A stretch of 64,000 bases of DNA from Cyanobacteria bacterium SIG28 (GTDB taxonomy: Bacteria; Cyanobacteriota; Vampirovibrionia; Gastranaerophilales; Gastranaerophilaceae), in the NCBI GenBank assembly GCA_015152525.1, contig SUTU01000007.1, positions 1 to 64,000 of the forward strand, written 5' to 3'. The notes under the pieces were generated by a model. That model saw only the letters and a program-made list of their open reading frames with translations. It was not told where the DNA came from and did no database searches. Positions 62,155-64,000 of this stretch are shown here, piece by piece. Made by a program: the position numbers and the translations under genes. How positions within the stretch are numbered: the stretch's first letter is position 1; the number at the start of each line of letters is the position of its first letter.

Positions 62155-63000
62155 ATGAAACAGATAAAGGTAAAATGTCCGGCAAAGATAAATTTGACGC
62201 TGGAAATAGTAAACAAAAGAGCTGACGGATTTCACAATATCAAAAGTGTAATGCAAATGATAAGTTTGTACGATTATCTTGATATAAAGGTTGAGCATGC
62301 CAACTCAAATATTATAATACTCGACGGCACAAGTGATAAAATTCCTTATGATAATAAAAACCTTGTTTATAAAGCTGTTGAGCTTTTTTTGGAAACGAGC
62401 GGTTTAAAGAATTTAAAGATAAAAGTTTTTATAGAAAAAAATATTCCGATTTCTGCAGGTTTGGCTGGTGGAAGTACTGATGCTGCAGGCGTTTTATGGG
62501 GATTGAACCGGATTTTTAAAGCTTTTGACGAAGCTTCTTTGAATCGTCTTTGTTCTGTTTTGGGCTCAGATTTGAATGTTTGTTTGAACGGTGGTTGTGT
62601 TTTGGCAACTTCCCGAGGCGAAATTACTCAAAAACTACCTGATATCGAGTCCGAAGTTACACTTATAAAACCACGGAATTTGGGAATTTCTGCGGGTGAA
62701 GCTTATAAAAAGTATTCGATGAAAGAGTTTAAGCCTCAAAATAACATGACTGAAAAAATGATTGCAAGTATTAATACCGGTGCGCGTTTTGAACCGTATT
62801 TATATAACGACTTGGAGTATGCGGTTTTTGATGATTATAAAGAGTTGCAAGTGATAAAACAGACTTACCCACAGGCAGTTATGTCAGGCTCCGGTTCAAC
62901 ATATTTTGTGCCGGAAAACTTGGAAACCTCGAAGCTAAATGATGATTATGAGTTTATTAATGGACTTAGGTTTGTAAAAGAAGGAGTTTCTGAGGCGTAA
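62155..63000 (+). CDS. ispE: 4-diphosphocytidyl-2-C-methyl-D-erythritol kinase
   Basis: 281 residues. It begins VKCPAKINLTLEIVNKRADGFHNI (substrate motif), with GHMP-kinase ATP loop PISAGLAGGSTDAAGVLWGL (about residues 98-117) and C-terminal AVMSGSGSTYF. It phosphorylates CDP-methylerythritol in the MEP isoprenoid pathway, as in cyanobacteria and most bacteria. No Shine-Dalgarno; a TATATT box ends six bases before the ATG, suggesting a leaderless mRNA. Confidence 0.95.
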   Translation: MKQIKVKCPAKINLTLEIVNKRADGFHNIKSVMQMISLYDYLDIKVEHANSNIIILDGTSDKIPYDNKNLVYKAVELFLETSGLKNLKIKVFIEKNIPISAGLAGGSTDAAGVLWGLNRIFKAFDEASLNRLCSVLGSDLNVCLNGGCVLATSRGEITQKLPDIESEVTLIKPRNLGISAGEAYKKYSMKEFKPQNNMTEKMIASINTGARFEPYLYNDLEYAVFDDYKELQVIKQTYPQAVMSGSGSTYFVPENLETSKLNDDYEFINGLRFVKEGVSEA

Positions 63001-63044
63001 GGGGTAAATGAAGCTGTTTGATGTAATGACAAGAACTCAAACCC

Positions 63045-63415
63045 TGTCATTCTCGCACGAAGTGCGGGAAACCAGTCAAGCCGTCATCCTCAAACCGTTA
63101 GGTTTGGGGATCCAGCCAATTAAGACAAATTCCGAGATTTTTTCAATAAGCTGGATCTCCGACCTTTTTTCAACAAGCGGACAAGCTGGTAGGTGCCACC
63201 AACCACCCCTTACATTTACCCCCGAAGATGACAGCAAGCCGGTAGGTGCCACCAACCACCCCTTACATTTACCCCCGAAGATGACAGCAAGACGGTAGGC
63301 AACACCGACCAGCCAAAATACCTTTACCCCTTTACTCCCGAAGATGACAGCAAGCCGGTAGGTGCCACCAACCACCCCTTACATTTACCCCCCCCCGAAG
63401 ATGACGACAAGCTTG
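63045..63415 (+). repeat. Composite extragenic repeat element (right copy): two REP-like palindromes plus four ~53-bp tandem units
   Basis: REP-like palindromes at 63045-63078 (CGCACGAAGTGCG) and 63080-63117 (CAAACCGTTAGGTTTG). A CTGGATCTCC...CTTTTTTCA block follows near 63152. Four tandem units start at 63188, 63241, 63294 and 63357, each containing TTTAC(C)CCC and CGAAGATGAC. The third unit is longer and divergent. The module order equals that of the left copy at 6776-7215 but on the opposite strand. Confidence 0.88.
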
Positions 63416-63474
63416 TTGGTGTAACATTAAAACATGTGCTAATTTAAAGTGTTTAACATTTTTAATATTTCCTC

Positions 63475-63503
63475 TTTAAAAAATAACCATAATATGTTAT
63501 AAT
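63475..63503 (+). promoter_or_regulatory. Probable promoter of the pseudopilin gene
   Basis: TATAAT at 63498-63503 with a weak TTTAAA -35 box at 63475-63480, spacer 17. Confidence 0.5.
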
Positions 63504-63547
63504 GATACTCATGAGAGCTCTATTTTTAGAGAGGATAAGATAAAACA

Positions 63548-64000
63548 ATGCGCGTTGGATATAAAAAAGGTTTTAACCTATCAGAGTTACTTATTGTACT
63601 GTTTATTATAGGTGTCGTTGCGGCATATACCGTGCCGATGTTGGGTATGAAACGAACAAAAAATCCTAATGATTTCAATTCTGTTCATGGATTGTTTATG
63701 TGTTATTACGATAGAAATGATAACTTGCGTGTGTACCGAATAGAAAGTAATAACACTAGTGGTGCGTATGATGAAGAAGTTACTAACGCTAGTACGTTGC
63801 TAACGCAAAGGACGGCATATAAAGCAGCAATGGAACAACGTGCACAACAAGAAGAAGCCGGAATTCCTGAAGAAGAGTGGGTGGCAATTCCTCAGGTTAG
63901 GAATACTTGTACTTTTGAACCCCCAAAAGCTAATTATTTTATGGTTTACGCAATTGGTGCCGGTGGCGATGGTTTTGATGCCCAAGTGCGAAAAAATGGG
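63548..64000 (+). CDS. Type IV pilin-like / pseudopilin protein, truncated by the window end
   Basis: 151 codons, open at the right edge. The N-terminus MRVGYKKGFNLSELLIVLFI is a prepilin peptide: cleavage would occur between Gly and Phe, leaving Phe1 and Glu5, followed by a hydrophobic helix (LLIVLFIIGVVAAYTV). The globular part is Asn/Tyr/Gln/Ala-rich, with LFMCYYDRND and MVYAIGAGGDGF. It is processed by a prepilin peptidase and assembled in type IV pili or a type II secretion pseudopilus. No other pilus gene is in view. Confidence 0.82.
   Translation, partial: MRVGYKKGFNLSELLIVLFIIGVVAAYTVPMLGMKRTKNPNDFNSVHGLFMCYYDRNDNLRVYRIESNNTSGAYDEEVTNASTLLTQRTAYKAAMEQRAQQEEAGIPEEEWVAIPQVRNTCTFEPPKANYFMVYAIGAGGDGFDAQVRKNG

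Noticed and set aside
63008-63375. Open reading frames 63008-63298 (plus) and 63076-63375 (minus)
   Set aside because: Entirely inside the right repeat copy; both strands open, no ribosome binding site, repetitive translation.
63188-63415. Regularly spaced repeats suggesting a CRISPR array
   Set aside because: Units are contiguous tandem copies of about 53 bp without unique spacers, C-runs vary, no cas genes are present, and the same module sequence occurs at the other end of the window next to REP-like palindromes.

Overview
The window is a low-GC bacterial chromosome segment. It has a Gram-negative-type envelope (lipoprotein signal peptidase, a TonB/ExbB/ExbD-type motor, Sec signal peptides), flagellin with a FliA-type sigma factor, and strictly fermentative enzymes: pyruvate:ferredoxin oxidoreductase, the [FeFe]-hydrogenase maturase HydG, PPi-dependent phosphofructokinase and rubrerythrin. 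With the MEP-pathway gene ispE and many host-associated-looking helical proteins of unknown function, this best fits a gut anaerobe of the non-photosynthetic cyanobacterial sister group (Gastranaerophilales, 'Melainabacteria'). That placement is inference from gene content; no 16S rRNA and no tRNA was seen.

Layout: 1-6.7 kb holds a broken membrane acyltransferase, a kinase-like/Fic protein, a family 2 glycosyltransferase, a hexapeptide acyltransferase and HydG. 6.8-7.2 kb is a composite extragenic repeat, followed by a small ribbon-helix-helix gene with palindromic operators. 7.7-18.7 kb carries nifJ, a membrane protein, a PHP phosphoesterase, a histidine kinase, exported proteins, an O-methyltransferase and grpE-dnaJ. 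18.9-28.8 kb has a small unknown gene, priA, an AMIN-like exported protein, an Fe-S oxidoreductase, surE, a large unknown membrane protein, a TPR/glycosyltransferase protein and an HD-GYP-type protein. 29.1-34.5 kb is the end of the ribosomal/RNA polymerase cluster (infA-rpmJ-rpsM-rpsK-rpsD-rpoA-rplQ-truA-rplM-rpsI), then gapA. 35.8-41.3 kb has a response regulator, a 47-residue ORF, lspA, a pseudouridine synthase, the FliA-type sigma factor and a sigma-28-type target gene. 41.4-47.6 kb has PPi-phosphofructokinase, two exported proteins and the TonB/ExbB/ExbD1/ExbD2 operon. 47.6-57.1 kb holds unknown helical proteins, a catalytically degenerate alpha/beta hydrolase, two tandem secreted paralogues, leuS and rubrerythrin. 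57.4-64 kb has flagellin, an HNH protein diverging from an unknown Lys-rich protein, an apparent structured ncRNA, ispE, a second inverted copy of the composite repeat, and a truncated pseudopilin.

Five observations go beyond gene calling. (1) Five otherwise unrelated modular proteins (Fic/kinase-like, GT2, HD-GYP, HNH, Lys-rich unknown) carry a short N-terminal element of the type [L/P/I]-x-F-x-[G/K/S], which looks like a sorting or maturation tag on an effector-like protein set. (2) Seven genes, mostly unknowns, share a promoter of fixed geometry: GCAAW exactly 21 bp upstream of an ACTTTATA-like box, usually with a TTTTGTWACAAA palindrome about 25 bp further upstream. (3) Good sigma-28 promoters (TAAAGTTY-N11-GCCGTAWW) precede flagellin and an uncharacterised gene next to the sigma factor gene. 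(4) At least eight genes have a -10 box only 6-7 nt from the start codon and no Shine-Dalgarno, implying leaderless mRNAs. (5) The minus strand before ispE carries a promoter, nested complementary segments and a terminator, which together look like an unannotated ncRNA of about 210 nt.
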